In this document: in pieces, positions 1 through 8,264 of the stretch | How the letters are laid out: every line of letters begins with the position of its first letter | How positions within the stretch are numbered: position 1 is the first letter of the stretch | Origin: Gammaproteobacteria bacterium | GTDB taxonomy: Bacteria; Pseudomonadota; Gammaproteobacteria; Pseudomonadales; Azotimanducaceae | Assembly: GCA_003228415.1 (NCBI GenBank) | Contig: QIDL01000236.1 | Coordinates: 1-19,830 of the forward strand | Direction of reading: 5' to 3' | DNA: 19,830 bases | The notes under the pieces: generated by a model | What the model was told of the DNA's origin: nothing | The model's database searches: none | Seen by the model: the letters and a program-made list of their open reading frames with translations, nothing else | Program-made: the position numbers and the translations under genes

Positions 1-769
1 CAACGACGTTGGATAACGCAAGATCCACCCACTGACCCGGGGCCAGCTCTGACGTGGCAGTGAGCATCATGCAGAAGAACCAGAGCAGGAATCCCGGCGA
101 GCGGAAAATCTCTCGAAACATCTCGATGTATTCGATGCCCGCAGCAACCCGCTCGGTCACCGGAAATTCGGCACCGCTGACCAGCACCACGAGAATCAGT
201 GCGGGAACGATCAGAATCAACAGGTTGACCTGCCAGGGCGCCTCGAACACACCAAGTGCCAATCCGAGCAATCCACCAGCCACGATACCCGCCGGCCACC
301 AGGCATGGAGAATGTTCAAACGATGAGTTTTCTGCTCGGGGTACATGGCCGTGATCAGGGGATTGGTCGCGGCTTCCACCGCACCCCAACCGAGGCCCGT
401 CAGCAATAGACCCACATACACCATCCAGTAGCTCTGCCAGGTGGAACCCATGATCGAAGCACCGATCACCAGCACGCTGCCGAGCAGATATCCAACTCCG
501 GAGAACAACAGCATTCGCTTCATTCCGACCCGGTCCAGAAGCGCGCTACCGAACAGCAGCGTCAGAGCGAACCCGATGAACGTCGCGCCAATGACCTCTC
601 CAACCATCGCGGCAGAGCGAGCGAGATCCAGGGCGTCAAAAAGATCGGCCTGCAGATCGGCTGCGATATTGGCACGAACGGCAAAACCCAGGCCGATCAT
701 GAAAATCGCAAGATTGGACAAAATGAAAAGACGGCGACGCCCACCGGCATCGATCACACCCGGACTCAC
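1..769 (-). CDS. MFS transporter, C-terminus cut by window edge
   Basis: Proton- or substrate-coupled membrane carrier of the major facilitator superfamily; substrate unknown. About 256 codons are present and the frame runs off the window. Hydrophobic segments lie roughly at residues 15-35, 55-78, 87-108, 115-135, 155-175 and 180-200. After the second comes the family loop signature GSALLDRVGMKRML (G-x-x-x-D-R-x-G-x-K). The stretch EAATNPLITAMYP followed by LNILHAWWPAGIVAGG resembles the sugar-type (FucP-like) branch, which is an inference. The GTG start at 769 was chosen because an in-frame TGA sits directly upstream and GGGGAGG lies about 8 nt before it. It lies 177 nt downstream of rplQ, behind a strong terminator, so it is probably a separate transcription unit. 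Confidence 0.85.
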   Translation of the reverse strand, partial: MSPGVIDAGGRRRLFILSNLAIFMIGLGFAVRANIAADLQADLFDALDLARSAAMVGEVIGATFIGFALTLLFGSALLDRVGMKRMLLFSGVGYLLGSVLVIGASIMGSTWQSYWMVYVGLLLTGLGWGAVEAATNPLITAMYPEQKTHRLNILHAWWPAGIVAGGLLGLALGVFEAPWQVNLLILIVPALILVVLVSGAEFPVTERVAAGIEYIEMFREIFRSPGFLLWFFCMMLTATSELAPGQWVDLALSNVV

Positions 770-803
770 TCAAGGCCCTCCCCAGGGATTTGCTTGACTG
801 CCG

Positions 804-832
804 ATTATGACCCGCTACCGGCGAGAAAGCGA
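804..832 (-). promoter_or_regulatory. weak candidate promoter for the MFS gene
   Basis: On the minus strand CATAAT (804-809) is a 5/6 match to the sigma-70 -10 box, about 35 nt before the GTG start. The -35 region 17-18 nt upstream (TCGCTT or TTCGCT) is a poor match. Its position between the rplQ terminator and the gene is right, but this is only a guess from sequence. Confidence 0.3.
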
Positions 833-881
833 AGCGCCTCAACCGGGCCCCGATGCAAAAAGATACAGAAAACGCCGACAC

Positions 882-916
882 AAAAACGCCCGAAGCAGAT
901 TTCTACTTCGGGCGTT
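882..916 (-). terminator. intrinsic terminator ending the S10-spc-alpha cluster
   Basis: An 11-bp perfect inverted repeat (AACGCCCGAAG at 885-895 with CTTCGGGCGTT at 906-916, + strand letters) has a 10-nt loop. Reading the minus strand it ends in a run of five T (882-886). It lies about 30 nt past the rplQ stop, where the alpha operon should end. Confidence 0.92.
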
Positions 917-946
917 CGAAAGGCCTCAGGAAAACTACCTCTTGTC

Positions 947-1354
947 TTACGATTCAGCCTCTTCCTCGTGGTCCGACTCATCGTCGTCCTTGATCAGAGG
1001 TCGATCGACCAACTCGATATAGGCCATCGGGGCCGCATCGCCAGCCCGGAAGCCGCACTTCAGAATACGCGTATAACCACCTGGACGCTCAGCGTAGCGT
1101 GGGCCGATTTCGGTGAAAAGTTTGCCTACAGCAGCCTTATCACGGGTACGGGAGAACGCCAGACGACGGTTAGCCACAGAGTCGTTCTTCGCCAGGGTGA
1201 TCAGCGGCTCAGCCACACGGCGTAACTCTTTCGCCTTCGGCAAAGTCGTCTTGATGACCTCGTGTTCGATGAGGGACACCGCCATGTTCCGAAACATCGC
1301 CTGGCGATGGGAACTGGTCCGATTGAGGTGTCGTCCACTCTTACGATGACGCAT
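947..1354 (-). CDS. rplQ: 50S ribosomal protein L17
   Basis: Large-subunit protein that sits on 23S rRNA near the outside of the polypeptide exit tunnel. The 135-aa product begins with the family signature MRHRKSGRHLNRTSSHRQAM and has the conserved TLPKAKELRRVAEPLITLA helix. The E. coli protein has 127 residues; the extra length here is an acidic tail, DDDESDHEEEAES, unusual for an rRNA-binding protein but known as a variable end in this family. It is the last gene of the alpha unit, 48 nt after rpoA, and is followed by a strong terminator. Confidence 0.97.
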   Translation of the reverse strand: MRHRKSGRHLNRTSSHRQAMFRNMAVSLIEHEVIKTTLPKAKELRRVAEPLITLAKNDSVANRRLAFSRTRDKAAVGKLFTEIGPRYAERPGGYTRILKCGFRAGDAAPMAYIELVDRPLIKDDDESDHEEEAES

Positions 1355-1402
1355 TTCTTCTTTCCTCTAAATACCTGTGCGCGCGAATAGTCCGCTCACA
1401 AT

Positions 1403-2392
1403 TCAGTCATCGCCCCTCAGACTCGCCGGCGGCCAGTTCTCGAGCCGCATTCCCAACGAAAGTCCTCGAGACGCAAGTACGTCTTTGATTTCCGTGAGTG
1501 ATTTCTTGCCGAGGTTCGGAGTTTTCAACAACTCCACCTCGGTGCGCTGAATCAGATCGCCGATGTAGTAAATGTTTTCGGCCTTGAGACAATTGGCCGA
1601 ACGTACCGTGAGTTCCAGATCATCGACCGGGCGAATCAGGATCGGGTCGATCTCGTCCTCCGCCTCCTCAACCACAGCCTCACCTTCGCTCTCGAGGTCG
1701 ACGAATACTGCCAACTGCTGTTGCAGGATGGTGGCCGCACGCCGAATGGCATCTTCCGGTTCGATGGTACCGTTGGTTTCCAGATCCAGAATCAGCTTGT
1801 CCAGGTCGGTGCGTTGCTCGACCCGAGCGCTTTCGACGCTGTACGACACCCGCTTCATCGGGCTATAAGACGCATCCAGACGCAACACGCCAATCGGACG
1901 AGTCTCTTCCTCTTCCTCACCGGTGCTGTCCACCGGCACATAACCTCGACCCCGGGTCACCCGGGCTTCGATTCGAATTGCCCCATTGTCGTTCAGCGTA
2001 CAGATCACATGGTCCGGATTGGCAATTTCCACGTCCTGAGTGAGCTGGAAGTCACCTGCGGTAACCTCACCGGAGCCTTCCTTGTCCAGACTGATGATTG
2101 CTTCATCCTGATTGTGCAGAATGGCCGCGATGCCTTTCAGGTTCAGCAGGATGTCGATGACATCTTCCTGGACCCCCTCGATGGTGCTGTACTCATGGAG
2201 TACGCCGTCGATCTGGATCTCGGTAATTGCGCAACCAGGCATCGAAGACAGCAGGATTCTTCTGAGTGTATTACCCAGCGTGTGTCCGAAGCCTCGCTCC
2301 AACGGCTCCAGGGTAACCCGAGCACGTGTCCGGGCGATCTCCTGGATTTCGATGTGGCGAGGGGTCAGAAATTCTGTAACAGACTGTGCCAT
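1403..2392 (-). CDS. rpoA: DNA-directed RNA polymerase subunit alpha
   Basis: Alpha subunit: the N-terminal domain dimerises and nucleates assembly of beta and beta', and the C-terminal domain binds UP elements and activators. At 329 residues it has the E. coli length. The N-terminal domain (about 1-235) contains GFGHTLGNTLRRILLSSMPG. A short acidic linker (about 236-250) leads to the C-terminal domain, with LTVRSANCLKAENI around residue 264 and the helix-hairpin-helix region LLKTPNLGKKSLTEIKDVL. The Arg, Asn and Lys that contact DNA in E. coli are present near 264-270. It lies between rpsD (24 nt) and rplQ (48 nt), the standard alpha operon order. Confidence 0.98.
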   Translation of the reverse strand: MAQSVTEFLTPRHIEIQEIARTRARVTLEPLERGFGHTLGNTLRRILLSSMPGCAITEIQIDGVLHEYSTIEGVQEDVIDILLNLKGIAAILHNQDEAIISLDKEGSGEVTAGDFQLTQDVEIANPDHVICTLNDNGAIRIEARVTRGRGYVPVDSTGEEEEETRPIGVLRLDASYSPMKRVSYSVESARVEQRTDLDKLILDLETNGTIEPEDAIRRAATILQQQLAVFVDLESEGEAVVEEAEDEIDPILIRPVDDLELTVRSANCLKAENIYYIGDLIQRTEVELLKTPNLGKKSLTEIKDVLASRGLSLGMRLENWPPASLRGDD

Positions 2393-2416
2393 TTACTTTT
2401 GTCTCCTTGAAGCTGA

Positions 2417-3037
2417 TTACTTGGAGTACAGCTCGACGATTAGATTTTCGTTAATTTCAGTGGGTAACTCTTCCCGATCGGGAAAGCGCCGAAACACACC
2501 TTCCATTTTCGTCGCATCCACGTCCACCCACTCCACCGGAGCCCGTTGGCTGGCCAACTGCAGGGCTGCCTGAATACGCAACTGACCACGCGCTTTTTCG
2601 TTCACCGCGACTACGTCATCGGTGGTCACCTGATATGACGCAATGTTCACCTTCCGGCCGTTCACAAGAATCGCCTTGTGGGAAACAAGCTGGCGAGACT
2701 CTGAACGCGTGCTGCCGAATCCCATTCGGTAAACCACATTGTCCAGACGGCCTTCCAGCAGCCGCAATAGATTTTCACCCGTCGCACCTTTCTGGCGGTC
2801 CGCACGCTTGTAGTAGTTACGGAACTGTTTTTCCAATACGCCATAGATCCGACGCACTTTCTGTTTTTCTCGAAGCTGCACGGCATAGTCGGACAAACGC
2901 GTCCGCCGCGCACCGTGTTCTCCCGGCGGGTTGTCGATTCGACACTTCGAATCGATGGGGCGCACTCCGCTCTTGTGGTACAGATCCGTACCTTCGCGAC
3001 GTGCTAGCTTCAGTTTAGGTCCTATGTAACGGGCCAT
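2417..3037 (-). CDS. rpsD: 30S ribosomal protein S4
   Basis: Primary 16S rRNA binding protein that starts 30S assembly and affects decoding accuracy. The product is 206 aa, equal to E. coli S4. The N-terminal region has CRIDNPPGEHG with a single cysteine, so this is the zinc-free form. The S4 RNA-binding domain is at about residues 95-160 (RLDNVVYRMGFGSTRSESRQ, then LVNGRKVNI). In E. coli S4 represses the alpha operon by binding a pseudoknot at the rpsM start; I could not confirm such a structure here. It is 52 nt downstream of rpsK and 24 nt upstream of rpoA. Confidence 0.98.
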   Translation of the reverse strand: MARYIGPKLKLARREGTDLYHKSGVRPIDSKCRIDNPPGEHGARRTRLSDYAVQLREKQKVRRIYGVLEKQFRNYYKRADRQKGATGENLLRLLEGRLDNVVYRMGFGSTRSESRQLVSHKAILVNGRKVNIASYQVTTDDVVAVNEKARGQLRIQAALQLASQRAPVEWVDVDATKMEGVFRRFPDREELPTEINENLIVELYSK

Positions 3038-3089
3038 TCGCTACCTCTTTCGATTTATTAGGCGTACGCTCTTTCTACGACGTCTGTCA

Positions 3090-3464
3090 TCAGACGCGCC
3101 TTCGCTTGGGCGGCCGACAGCCGTTGTGCGGGATCGGCGTCACGTCTGCGATACTGTTGATTTTAAGCCCTGCGGCGTTGAGTGCCCGCACAGCAGATTC
3201 ACGGCCCGGCCCCGGGCCTTTGACGAGAACGTCAACGCTTTTCATACCGTGTTCGACTGCTACGGTGGAGGCTCGCTCGGACGCTACCTGAGCAGCAAAG
3301 GGGGTACTTTTCCTGCTGCCACGGAAACCGGAACCGCCACTGGTTGCCCAGCACAACGTATTACCCTGACGATCGGTAATGGTAATGATGGTGTTGTTGA
3401 AGGACGCATGAATGTGAGCTATTCCATCCACTACGATCCTCTTGGCGCCTTTACTGTCAGCCAT
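3090..3464 (-). CDS. rpsK: 30S ribosomal protein S11
   Basis: Platform protein of the 30S subunit, near the mRNA exit site. The 124-aa product (129 in E. coli) carries the family core HASFNNTIITITDRQGN, then GSRKSTPFAAQ and the C-terminal PHNGCRPPKRRRV. The few missing residues are at the variable N-terminus (MADSKGAKRIVV). It is 49 nt downstream of rpsM, in normal alpha operon order. Confidence 0.97.
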   Translation of the reverse strand: MADSKGAKRIVVDGIAHIHASFNNTIITITDRQGNTLCWATSGGSGFRGSRKSTPFAAQVASERASTVAVEHGMKSVDVLVKGPGPGRESAVRALNAAGLKINSIADVTPIPHNGCRPPKRRRV

Positions 3465-3513
3465 TCTTCTTCCTAAAAGGGTAATCCTGAAAAGGTTATT
3501 TCCTGAATCTCAA

Positions 3514-3870
3514 CTATTTCCGAATCGGTCGTCGGGGACCTTTCCGGGTCCGTGCATTCGTCCTGGTGCGCTGTCCACGAACCGGCATACTTCGTCGATG
3601 CCGAATACCGCGATAACATCCAAGGTCCATCAGGCGTTTGATCGCCATGGAATGCTCCCGTCGCAGATCGCCCTCGACGGGAAGCTTGGAAATCTCATTG
3701 CGAATCGCATTGAGCTTCTCTTCATCCATATCCTGTATCTTCTGGCCCGGGTCCACACCCACTGCCTCGCAGATCTTCATCGCTGTAGTTCGGCCGATAC
3801 CGAAGATATAGGTCAGCGAGATACCCGCATGCTTGTTGTCTGGAATGTTGATACCGGCAATACGTGCCAT
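3514..3870 (-). CDS. rpsM: 30S ribosomal protein S13
   Basis: Protein of the 30S head that contacts 16S rRNA, P-site tRNA (through its C-terminal tail) and the 50S subunit. The 118-aa product starts MARIAGINIPDNKHAGISLT, has the helix-turn-turn-helix FGIGRTTAMKICEA, and ends in the basic tail QRTRTNARTRKGPRRPIRK, matching E. coli S13 in length. It begins only 25 nt after rpmJ, so there is little room for the separate alpha operon promoter and long leader seen in E. coli. Confidence 0.98.
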   Translation of the reverse strand: MARIAGINIPDNKHAGISLTYIFGIGRTTAMKICEAVGVDPGQKIQDMDEEKLNAIRNEISKLPVEGDLRREHSMAIKRLMDLGCYRGIRHRRSMPVRGQRTRTNARTRKGPRRPIRK

Positions 3871-3895
3871 GCGTGTGCTCCGTTACTCTTTTTGT

Positions 3896-4012
3896 CTAAC
3901 CCTGGCGCTGCTTATGCCGGGGCTCCGCGCTGCAGATAACTCGCACCACACCGTTTCGCCTCACAATTTTGCAGTTGCGACAGATTTTCTTAACTGATGC
4001 TCTGACTTTCAT
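3896..4012 (-). CDS. rpmJ: 50S ribosomal protein L36 (zinc-ribbon form)
   Basis: Smallest ribosomal protein, a zinc ribbon bound to 23S rRNA near the L7/L12 stalk base. The frame is ATG at 4012 to TAG at 3896, 38 codons: MKVRASVKKICRNCKIVRRN, then GVVRVICSAEPRHKQRQG. The zinc ligands Cys11, Cys14, Cys27 and His33 are all present, so this is the C-plus, zinc-dependent form. It sits 34 nt after secY and 25 nt before rpsM, its usual place at the end of the spc unit. Confidence 0.97.
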   Translation of the reverse strand: MKVRASVKKICRNCKIVRRNGVVRVICSAEPRHKQRQG

Positions 4013-4046
4013 TTTTTAACCTCTCTACACCCTTGCCCTGGATATC

Positions 4047-5381
4047 TCAGCGGACCCGGGCATTTCGGCCGTAGCCTTTCAAATTCGATTTTTCCATCAA
4101 CTTCGAGTACTGGCTGGACATCAGATGCGACTGCACCTGAGACATGAAGTCCATAGCCACCACTACAACAATCAGCAGCGCCGTACCGCCGAGCTGGAAA
4201 GTGATGTTGAACGCCACGATCATGAACTCGGGTAACAGGCAAACGGCCGTAACATACAGAGCGCCGAATACCGTGAGTCTGGTGATGACGCTATCAATAT
4301 ACTTCGCGGTCTGCTGTCCTGGTCGGATGCCAGGCACATAAGCTCCCTGGCGCTGGAGGTTGTTAGCCACATCTTTCGGATCGAACATGATCGCCGTGTA
4401 GAAGAAGCTGAAAAAGATAATTCCACCAGCAAACATCAGGATATACAGTGGTTGACCGGGAGACAGAACCAACGCGACCTGTTGAAGCCAATCCATGCCC
4501 GGAGAATTACCGAACCATTGGGCTATCGACGCAGGCGCAAGGAGCAGGCTGGATGCGAAGATTGCCGGAATGACACCGGCCATATTGATTTTCAGCGGTA
4601 AGTGCGAACTCTGCCCCTGATAGACACGCCGTCCTTGCTGGCGTTTGGCATAGTTGACCGTGATTCGGCGCTGGCCTCGCTCGACAAAAACAATAAAACC
4701 GACGATGCCAACGGCCAGCATGGCAATTGCCAGCAACGCGATGATGTTGATGTCGCCTTGTCTGGCGGCTTCAAACGACTGGCCGATGGCCGACGGAAAC
4801 CCCGACACAATACCAGAGAAGATAATCATGGATATGCCGTTACCGACACCGCGTTCGGTGATCTGCTCACCAAGCCACATCATGAAAAGCGCCCCGGTCA
4901 CGAGCGTCGTTGTTGCGACAAATAGAAAGGAAAATCCGGGTGCAAAAGCCAACCCTTGATTCGCCAGTGTCACCGACAGGGACGTGCCCTGTATCAGCGC
5001 AATCATCAAAGTGCCATAGCGGGTGTACTGGGTAATCTTGCGTCGCCCCGATTCACCTTCTTTGCGCAGCTGCTGAAGCGTCGGATACATCATGGACATC
5101 AGGTTCATGATGATACTGGAGGTTATGTAGGGCACCACGCCAAGCGCCAGGATACTCATGCGCTCCAGCGCGCCACCGGAGAACATATTGAAGAGATCCA
5201 GAATTCCGCCCTGCTGCTGATCGAACAGCGCAGCAAGCCGTTCCGGATTGATTCCGGGCACAGGAATATGTGTTCCCGCTCGATAGACGAGAAGTGCAAT
5301 CAAAACGAACAGCAGACGATTACGGAGCTCAGAGAGTCCCGCTTGCGCACCTGCCAGCTGTTGTCCCGGATTGGATACCAT
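4047..5381 (-). CDS. secY: preprotein translocase subunit SecY
   Basis: Channel subunit of the SecYEG translocon in the inner membrane; it passes unfolded exported proteins and inserts membrane proteins. The 444-aa product (443 in E. coli) has ten strongly hydrophobic segments. Visible marks are the N-terminal ELRNRLLFVLIALLVYRAGT, the plug-side region ILDLFNMFSGGALERMSILA, and the cytosolic loops with VERGQRRITVNYAKRQQGRR and GIRPGQQTAKYIDSVITRLT that bind SecA and the ribosome. Its ATG overlaps the rplO stop by one base (TGATG), indicating translational coupling. Confidence 0.98.
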   Translation of the reverse strand: MVSNPGQQLAGAQAGLSELRNRLLFVLIALLVYRAGTHIPVPGINPERLAALFDQQQGGILDLFNMFSGGALERMSILALGVVPYITSSIIMNLMSMMYPTLQQLRKEGESGRRKITQYTRYGTLMIALIQGTSLSVTLANQGLAFAPGFSFLFVATTTLVTGALFMMWLGEQITERGVGNGISMIIFSGIVSGFPSAIGQSFEAARQGDINIIALLAIAMLAVGIVGFIVFVERGQRRITVNYAKRQQGRRVYQGQSSHLPLKINMAGVIPAIFASSLLLAPASIAQWFGNSPGMDWLQQVALVLSPGQPLYILMFAGGIIFFSFFYTAIMFDPKDVANNLQRQGAYVPGIRPGQQTAKYIDSVITRLTVFGALYVTAVCLLPEFMIVAFNITFQLGGTALLIVVVVAMDFMSQVQSHLMSSQYSKLMEKSNLKGYGRNARVR

Positions 5382-5815
5382 CAGTCTTCTACCTTACCTC
5401 CGGCAGCTTCAATCGCTGCCCGAGCGCCTTTCGTCACACCCAGGCCTTTGATGGTGACCGGGCGGGCGATCTCACCAGAGAGAATGACTCGAGCACGCTT
5501 TATGCTGCGTGATACGACGTTGTTTGCAATCAGCGACTCCAGATCGACCACGTCGCCTTCGAGGCCATTGATTTCGCTCAGGCGTACTTCGGCCGTGATG
5601 AGGCTCACACGAGAGCGAAAACCGAATTTGGGTACCCGCTGCTTCAACGGCTGCTGTCCGCCCTCGAAGCCGATACGCACACCACCACCTGATCTGGACT
5701 TCTGACCCTTTTGACCGCGCCCGGCAGTCTTACCCCAGCCGGATCCAGGACCACGTCCAACTCGATGCTTGCTCTTCTTGCTGCCAGTTGCCGGGCTGAT
5801 GCTGTTAAGCCGCAT
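5381..5815 (-). CDS. rplO: 50S ribosomal protein L15
   Basis: Late-assembly 50S protein that threads a glycine-rich, basic extension into 23S rRNA. With the ATG at 5815 the product is 144 aa, the E. coli length, and begins MRLNSISPATGSKK as in the family. A GTG six bases upstream (5821) is possible but adds two unsupported residues and overlaps rpmD. GGAG lies 7 nt before the ATG. The N-terminal region has GRGPGSGWGKTAGRGQKGQK; the globular part (about 70-144) ends in GAPR-type sequence KGARAAIEAAGGKVED. It follows the rpmD stop by 2 nt and overlaps secY by 1 nt. Confidence 0.96.
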   Translation of the reverse strand: MRLNSISPATGSKKSKHRVGRGPGSGWGKTAGRGQKGQKSRSGGGVRIGFEGGQQPLKQRVPKFGFRSRVSLITAEVRLSEINGLEGDVVDLESLIANNVVSRSIKRARVILSGEIARPVTIKGLGVTKGARAAIEAAGGKVED

Positions 5816-5817
5816 GA

Positions 5818-6003
5818 TCACTCTCCTTCGACTTGCAGCAGGTAATTCACACGGTTGATCATTCCGCGAACCGCGGCTGTGTCTTCAACTTCCACCGTGT
5901 GGCCGATGCGCCGAAGTCCAAGCCCTGCAACGCAGGCCTTATGCTTCTTCAGTCGACCGGCTGGACTCTTCACCAAAGTCACGCGTATCGATTTTTCGCT
6001 CAT
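5818..6003 (-). CDS. rpmD: 50S ribosomal protein L30
   Basis: Small 50S protein of the bacterial L30 family. The ATG at 6003 gives 61 aa starting MSEKSIRVTLVKSPAGR, close to the 59-aa E. coli protein. An upstream GTG in the same frame would add ten residues with no family support. AAGGTGG lies 8 nt before the chosen ATG. The core GLGLRRIGHTVEVEDTAAVRG and C-terminal INRVNYLLQVEGE are typical. It sits between rpsE (53 nt upstream) and rplO (2 nt downstream). Confidence 0.96.
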   Translation of the reverse strand: MSEKSIRVTLVKSPAGRLKKHKACVAGLGLRRIGHTVEVEDTAAVRGMINRVNYLLQVEGE

Positions 6004-6056
6004 GACTGCTGCCACCTTACTTCTTAAGTGCACGCCAGCTCCGCAACTGCGGAAGC

Positions 6057-6560
6057 TCAGGCGCCAATTTCCTCAACGGTTTTGCCACGCTTGGCCGCTA
6101 TCGACTCGGGAGAACTCATGTTCTTCAACGCATCGAAAGTCGCCCGAATCACATTGACCGGATTAGTCGAGCCGTAGCACTTGGCAAGCACGTTGTGCAC
6201 ACCGGCGGATTCCAGCACCGCCCGCATGGTGCTACCTGCGATCACACCGGTACCTTCCGATGCCGGCTGCATATAGACCTTGGAAGCGCCATGACGACCG
6301 ACCACCGGATACCAGATGGTGGAACCATTCAGTTCCACAACCACAACGTTCTGCCGTGCGGCCTGCATCGACTTCTGAATGGCCAACGGTACCTCGCGAG
6401 CCTTTCCCCGCCCGAAACCAACTCGACCATCACCGTAACCAACCACCGTCAGCGCGGTGAAACCGAAGATGCGACCCCCTTTGACCACCTTGGCCACGCG
6501 GTTGACCTGCACCAGCTTCTCGACCAGGCCTTCTTCCTTAATTTCGTCGGTATACGCCAT
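6057..6560 (-). CDS. rpsE: 30S ribosomal protein S5
   Basis: 30S body protein at the mRNA entry and decoding region; it affects fidelity and spectinomycin response in E. coli. The product is 167 aa, the E. coli length. The N-terminal dsRNA-binding-like domain contains EKLVQVNRVAKVVKGGRIFG and the GYGDGRVGFGRGKAREVPLA loop; the C-terminal domain has GTGVIAGSTMRAVLESAG and CYGSTNPVNVIRATFDAL. It starts 2 nt after the rplR stop, so translation is probably coupled. Confidence 0.98.
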   Translation of the reverse strand: MAYTDEIKEEGLVEKLVQVNRVAKVVKGGRIFGFTALTVVGYGDGRVGFGRGKAREVPLAIQKSMQAARQNVVVVELNGSTIWYPVVGRHGASKVYMQPASEGTGVIAGSTMRAVLESAGVHNVLAKCYGSTNPVNVIRATFDALKNMSSPESIAAKRGKTVEEIGA

Positions 6561-6562
6561 CG

Positions 6563-6910
6563 CTAAAACTCCAACCCGCCTTCACGCGCTGCTTCAGCGA
6601 GCGCCTTAATTCGTCCGTGGTACTTGAACCCTGATCGATCGAATGCCACCTCTACAACACCGGCGGCCTTGGCTCTTTCGGCAATCAGCAGACCAACCCT
6701 GGTTGCCGCGCCTACATTGCCCGTAGTGTCGCCACGCAGATCTTTGTCCAGAGTGGATGCGGTCGCCAGCACCTTGTCGCCTTCCGGAGCAATCACCTGC
6801 GCATAGATGTGCCTGGGCGTGCGAAATACCGTCAGCCGAATAGCCTGCAGCTCACGCATCTTCGCGCGCCCGCGGCGGGCTCTTTTGAGTCGTGCTGCTT
6901 TCTTGTCCAT
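6563..6910 (-). CDS. rplR: 50S ribosomal protein L18
   Basis: Binds 5S rRNA with L5 and brings it into the central protuberance. The 115-aa product (117 in E. coli) has the basic N-terminus MDKKAARLKRARRGRAK, the core FRTPRHIYAQVIAPEGDKVL and the C-terminal motif FDRSGFKYHGRIKALAEAAR. A 64-nt spacer separates it from rplF; I see no hairpin or reading frame of note there. The ribosome binding site is weak (AGG about 10 nt before the ATG). Confidence 0.97.
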   Translation of the reverse strand: MDKKAARLKRARRGRAKMRELQAIRLTVFRTPRHIYAQVIAPEGDKVLATASTLDKDLRGDTTGNVGAATRVGLLIAERAKAAGVVEVAFDRSGFKYHGRIKALAEAAREGGLEF

Positions 6911-6974
6911 CTTCTACTACCTGTATGCTCTACCTACCGACCGTCTGTGCGGTCCTGCCTGTACCATGCCGCCG

Positions 6975-7508
6975 CTACTTCTTCTTGGCTTCCTTGCGCC
7001 GCACCCGCTCATCGGTGTAGCGCACACCCTTACCCTTGTACGGTTCCGGCGGTCGAAACGCGCGAATCTCCGCGGAGACCTGGCCAACCAGTTGATTGTC
7101 CATACCCGTAACAACTATCTCGGTCTGACTCGGTGTTTCTGCCGTGATCCCATCAGGTATCAGATACTCAACCGGATGGGAAAAGCCCAGTTGCAGATTC
7201 AACTTTTTGCCTTGAGCCTGGGCCCGATAACCCACGCCCTGAAGCTGCAGCCGACGCTCGAAGCCAGTGCTGACGCCCTTGACCATGTTGTTCACCAGCG
7301 CACGGGTCGTTCCCGACAGCGCGCGTGCCTGCTTGCTGGAGTCCTTCGCAGCAAACCTCAACGTGCCATCTTCCTGCCTGACCTCAACGTCGGCATGCAC
7401 ATCCATCTCCAGGCTGCCCTTGCCACCCTTGATGGTGATCCGTTGACCATCCAGCTTGACCTCCACGCCGGAGGGCAGTGCGACTGGGTTGTTAGCGATT
7501 CGAGACAT
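6975..7508 (-). CDS. rplF: 50S ribosomal protein L6
   Basis: 50S protein near the factor-binding site and sarcin-ricin loop. It has 177 aa, as in E. coli, and consists of two similar domains (about 1-80 and 83-177). The C-terminal signature PEPYKGKGVRYTDERVRRKEAKKK is complete. It lies 20 nt after rpsH in standard spc order. Confidence 0.98.
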   Translation of the reverse strand: MSRIANNPVALPSGVEVKLDGQRITIKGGKGSLEMDVHADVEVRQEDGTLRFAAKDSSKQARALSGTTRALVNNMVKGVSTGFERRLQLQGVGYRAQAQGKKLNLQLGFSHPVEYLIPDGITAETPSQTEIVVTGMDNQLVGQVSAEIRAFRPPEPYKGKGVRYTDERVRRKEAKKK

Positions 7509-7528
7509 CTAAATACCCTGCTAAGCCT

Positions 7529-7921
7529 TTAAAACACCGTGCAGACAACTTCACCACCCATGCCCGCGGTACGGGCGGCGCGGTCGGTCATAAGACCACG
7601 GCTGGTGCTGACGATGGCAACGCCGAGGCCACCCCTGACATCCGGCAAATCGCCACACGACTTGTACACCCTGAGGCCCGGCCGGCTTACCCGGGCGATC
7701 TCTTCGATCACCGGTGCACCGTTGTAATAGCGCAGCGCTATGCTGAGGGTCGGCTTGGCTGTCTCTTCGACGTCGTAGCCGTCAATGTAGCCTTCATTCT
7801 GCAACACCTCGCAGATCGCCACCTTGGCGCTGGAACTCGGCATACTGACGTCCGGATGATTAGCCCGTTGCGCATTTCGAATGCGGGTTAACAGGTCAGC
7901 AATAGGATCTTGCATAGACAC
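7529..7921 (-). CDS. rpsH: 30S ribosomal protein S8
   Basis: Primary 16S rRNA binding protein of the 30S platform; in E. coli it also represses the spc operon by binding near the rplE start. The product is 130 aa, equal to E. coli. The GTG at 7921 was chosen over the ATG at 7915: AAGGAG lies 7 nt before the GTG, and the resulting MSMQDPIADLLTRIRNAQ matches the family. The C-terminal RNA-binding motif STSRGLMTDRAART is intact. A matching S8 operator near rplE was not identified. Confidence 0.97.
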   Translation of the reverse strand: MSMQDPIADLLTRIRNAQRANHPDVSMPSSSAKVAICEVLQNEGYIDGYDVEETAKPTLSIALRYYNGAPVIEEIARVSRPGLRVYKSCGDLPDVRGGLGVAIVSTSRGLMTDRAARTAGMGGEVVCTVF

Positions 7922-7944
7922 GGTACGACTCCTTACCTACTCTT

Positions 7945-8250
7945 TTACCAGCTCGCCTTGACCAGTCCGGGGATATCCCCGCGCATGGCTGCTTCACGAA
8001 GTTTGTTACGCCCCAGGCCGAACTTTCGGTACACCCCATGAGGGCGACCCGTTATGCCGCAACGTCGCTGTTGACGAACCGGACTCGCATTACGAGGCAA
8101 CGATTGGAACTTGATCTGGGCTTCCCAGCGTTCCTCATCGGTTGCGTTTTTATCGTGGATGATTGCCTTGAGTGCCGCATGCTTTACCGCATACTTGGCA
8201 ACCGTTTTGGCTCGCTTCTTTTCCCGCTCGATCATTGAATTCTTTGCCAT
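7945..8250 (-). CDS. rpsN: 30S ribosomal protein S14 (zinc-free form)
   Basis: 30S head protein. It has 101 aa, as in E. coli. It lacks the CxxC pairs of the short zinc-binding S14 (only one cysteine, in RRCGITGRPHG), so it is the long C-minus type. The C-terminal core GVYRKFGLGRNKLREAAMRG is typical. It is 14 nt after rplE and 23 nt before rpsH. Confidence 0.98.
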   Translation of the reverse strand: MAKNSMIEREKKRAKTVAKYAVKHAALKAIIHDKNATDEERWEAQIKFQSLPRNASPVRQQRRCGITGRPHGVYRKFGLGRNKLREAAMRGDIPGLVKASW

Positions 8251-8264
8251 AGCTCTAAGTCTTC

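Noticed and set aside
54..797. Two + strand open frames (54-326 and 441-797) at the left end
   Set aside because: The minus strand carries one continuous MFS transporter frame with membrane segments and a good ribosome binding site; the + frames lack these.
1721..2410. 229-codon open frame on the + strand opposite rpoA
   Set aside because: Shadow of rpoA; no recognisable domain and no ribosome binding site, while the minus strand encodes full-length alpha.
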